Below, piece by piece: positions 62,559 through 64,000 of a stretch of DNA of 64,000 nt. The stretch is from Verrucomicrobiota bacterium (GTDB lineage: Bacteria > Verrucomicrobiota > Verrucomicrobiia > Chthoniobacterales > UBA10450). Within the stretch, counting starts at the first letter, position 1. Every line of letters starts with the position of its first letter. A program made the translations under genes and the position numbers. The notes under the pieces were generated by a model. The model was not told where the DNA came from. It worked only from the letters and a program-made list of their open reading frames with translations, and did no database searches. The stretch spans positions 18,321 through 82,320 of the forward strand of contig QHPD01000099.1 in NCBI GenBank assembly GCA_003218975.1, written 5' to 3'.

Positions 62559-62852
62559 TTAGTCACGAAATTCCTGTCGGTAATCGCGGGCGCCATGAAG
62601 AATCCTGGCGACAGCAATGCCGTCATCACGCGGGACATAGAAAACTAAATAATTGCCTACAGGGTAGAAGCGCAACCCCGGCGCAAGATCGTCGCGTTGC
62701 TTTCCCGCATGCGGATGAGTCGCTAGCAGCGCACAAGCTTCCTCGATCTGATCGAGTAACCGATCTGCGGCGGCCGGATCATTAGCAGCAATGCCTGCCC
62801 AAATTTCTATGAGGTCGGTTTCTGCATGCGCGCTGCGATATGCCCTACCCAT
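62559..62852 (-). CDS. ParE/RelE-family toxin
   Basis: A 97-residue protein: RSAHAETDLIEIWAGIAAND, then LLDQIEEACALLATHPHAGK, LAPGLRFYPVGNYLVFYVPR and the terminal ILHGARDYRQEF. This is the ParE pattern. ParE toxins poison gyrase and RelE toxins cut mRNA; which applies cannot be told. It overlaps the upstream antitoxin gene by 8 nt, as usual for such pairs. Confidence 0.88.
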   Translation of the reverse strand: MGRAYRSAHAETDLIEIWAGIAANDPAAADRLLDQIEEACALLATHPHAGKQRDDLAPGLRFYPVGNYLVFYVPRDDGIAVARILHGARDYRQEFRD

Positions 62853-63087
62853 CAGTCATGCGTTTTCCGTCACGACTCGCGCGGGCTTTGCGCTCAATCT
62901 CCCGGATATCGAGCGGAGCAACTTTGCCCCGTTCGATTTCATCCAGGCCAATCTGAATCTCCCGCCGCAATTGCTCGCGACGGATTCGCGACACATCCTC
63001 GGCCTTGCCCAGCCAGGTAATCAATTCACTGCGCTGCTCCGCCGGCAACCGCGCTGCAGCATCTTTAATCTCTGCAAGCGTGCTCAT
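62845..63087 (-). CDS. Antitoxin of the ParE-like module
   Basis: An 80-residue protein: an N-terminal helix (LAEIKDAAARLPAEQRSELI), then RRDQ-like basic helices (RREQLRREIQIGLDEIERGK) and a tail ending KRMTDG. The middle part resembles ParD-type antitoxins (GLDEIERGKVAPLD is the usual toxin-binding start). It is encoded first and overlaps the toxin start, which is the normal order, so it probably also represses its own operon. Confidence 0.8.
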   Translation of the reverse strand: MSTLAEIKDAAARLPAEQRSELITWLGKAEDVSRIRREQLRREIQIGLDEIERGKVAPLDIREIERKARASRDGKRMTDG

Positions 63088-63201
63088 GGTTGCAGACTAC
63101 CAACAGGGCTACGCAAATCAAACTCAGGATTCGGTCAATCGATCACTATCCCTCATCACCGCCTAACAGTTCCTTCAGCATGGGCTGCGGATTCGGCTGT
63201 T

Positions 63202-64000
63202 CTACTGACGAGCTCGGGATATTCCCGATAAATTTTGTGCGTGTTCGGGTTTGATTTCCGGCGATGTGCTCGACGGCGCCAAACGTAGCGTGGAGTCCAG
63301 AGGCCTGACGTCTGCCAATTCCTTTTCGCCGACAGCAGCACGCAATTTTTGAATCTTTTCTCCGGCAGGCCGCACCATGCGCTCGTAGCTGCCCACGGAC
63401 TTGTTGAATGCCTCACCGGCTTTTTCCAGTCCGTCGCGAATATTCTCGAAATGTTCGGTGAACGTCGTCACGCGTGCATAGAGGTCTTGCGCTGCCTCGG
63501 CGATGGCTAGCGTGTTTTCGGTCTGCGCGTGTTGCTGCCAGAATAAGCTGACCGATCGAAGCAGTGCAATAAGGGATGCCGGTGTGGCCAGCATTATCTT
63601 TTTACTGGTCGCCCAGACAATCAAATCGTGGTCGCCTTCCAGTGCTGCGCTAAACAGCGATTCGGCCGGGACGAATAGCACCACGTGATCAAATGCGTTT
63701 GGAAACTGCTTTGGGTAATCCCGATCGGCTAATGACTTTATCGTGTCCTTCAATTTTCTCGCATGCGCCGCCAACAAATCGGCCCGCTTTCGCGCGTCGG
63801 CTGTTTGCAAAGCAGACAGAAAATCCAGATCCGGAACTTTCGCATCGACAATGATGACTCGGTCTCTAGGCAGGCGAACAATTAGATCCGGTTTCGCGTC
63901 TCCAGCGACCATTTGTTCAGTGAAATCGCAGTGCGCGCTCATCCCCGCCGCTTCCACAACTCGGCGCAATGTCTCTTCTCCCCAGCGACCACGCGCTTGG
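63202..64000 (-). CDS. rmuC: DNA recombination protein RmuC (partial, N-terminus missing)
   Basis: The frame runs off the right edge; 266 codons are present. Read from the edge it starts ARGRWGEETLRRVVEAAGMS, the conserved RmuC motif, followed by VDAKVPDLDFLSAL (the nuclease-like VDAK), DYPKQFPNAFDHVVLFVPAE and LATPASLIALLRSVSLFWQQ. RmuC limits inversions at short repeats in E. coli and is predicted to be a restriction-like nuclease. The coiled N-terminal half lies outside the window. It ends 115 nt before the ParDE-like pair. Confidence 0.93.
   Translation of the reverse strand, partial: QARGRWGEETLRRVVEAAGMSAHCDFTEQMVAGDAKPDLIVRLPRDRVIIVDAKVPDLDFLSALQTADARKRADLLAAHARKLKDTIKSLADRDYPKQFPNAFDHVVLFVPAESLFSAALEGDHDLIVWATSKKIMLATPASLIALLRSVSLFWQQHAQTENTLAIAEAAQDLYARVTTFTEHFENIRDGLEKAGEAFNKSVGSYERMVRPAGEKIQKLRAAVGEKELADVRPLDSTLRLAPSSTSPEIKPEHAQNLSGISRARQ

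Overview
The window most likely comes from a Verrucomicrobiota chromosome, probably a soil or freshwater relative of the Chthoniobacterales. This is inferred from gene content, not from a marker-gene tree. The clues are a GreA-type factor with a long N-terminal extension (as in Chlamydiae), a stand-alone SWIB-domain protein, a TIGR04073 exosortase-associated protein, and an ECF sigma factor paired with a Ser/Thr kinase that ends in TPRs. Almost all genes are housekeeping genes in short operons. No phage, transposase, CRISPR array or rRNA gene was seen.

Layout. 1-8.8 kb: a ferritin-like protein cut by the window edge, a DMT exporter, a permease-serA pair, an RlmD-type methyltransferase and a MASE1 hybrid histidine kinase. 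8.8-16.7 kb: a frameshifted methyltransferase, a TIGR04073 protein, TerC, long GreA, RsmE, an HMG-CoA-lyase-like enzyme, a frameshifted small protein and dnaJ. 16.7-19.9 kb: grpE coupled to a PP2C phosphatase and a STAS protein. 20-26 kb: a nuclease-ligase fusion, then plsC, cmk and aroA. 26-30 kb: a response-regulator phosphatase, SWIB, a crystallin-like protein and glpX. 30-36 kb: an accessory stretch with a protease-like protein, sigma factor, GxxExxY nuclease, Ser/Thr kinase and HicAB. 36-42 kb: an S74 surface protein, a copper-type locus, a SET protein and channel-like proteins. 42-49 kb: the SAM cycle (metK, ahcY) with a divergent ArsR-methyltransferase regulator, then TPR and glycosidase genes. 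50-54 kb: rplK, nusG, secE, tRNA-Trp, tuf, tRNA-Thr. 54-64 kb: TPR, DMT, prenyl synthase, tsaD, a C-terminal protease, DUF885, SDR, a ParDE-like pair and the end of rmuC.

The most unusual structure is in the spacers. Many intergenic regions hold short degenerate tandem arrays whose unit length is fixed (7, 8 or 9-10 nt) but whose sequence differs from site to site, usually as two arms in inverted orientation. Three 9-nt-period pairs enclose a small gene module: two GxxExxY proteins (predicted PD-(D/E)XK nucleases) and one HicAB pair. Both GxxExxY modules sit exactly at a junction between genes expected to be adjacent (sigma factor/kinase; metK/ahcY), with boundary repeats supplying start or stop codons. 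I propose these as small nuclease cassettes bounded by periodic inverted repeats. This is inference and needs comparison with empty sites.

Two genes (near 8982 and 15276) carry one-base frameshifts whose restored reading frames look authentic. They may be real decay or assembly error.
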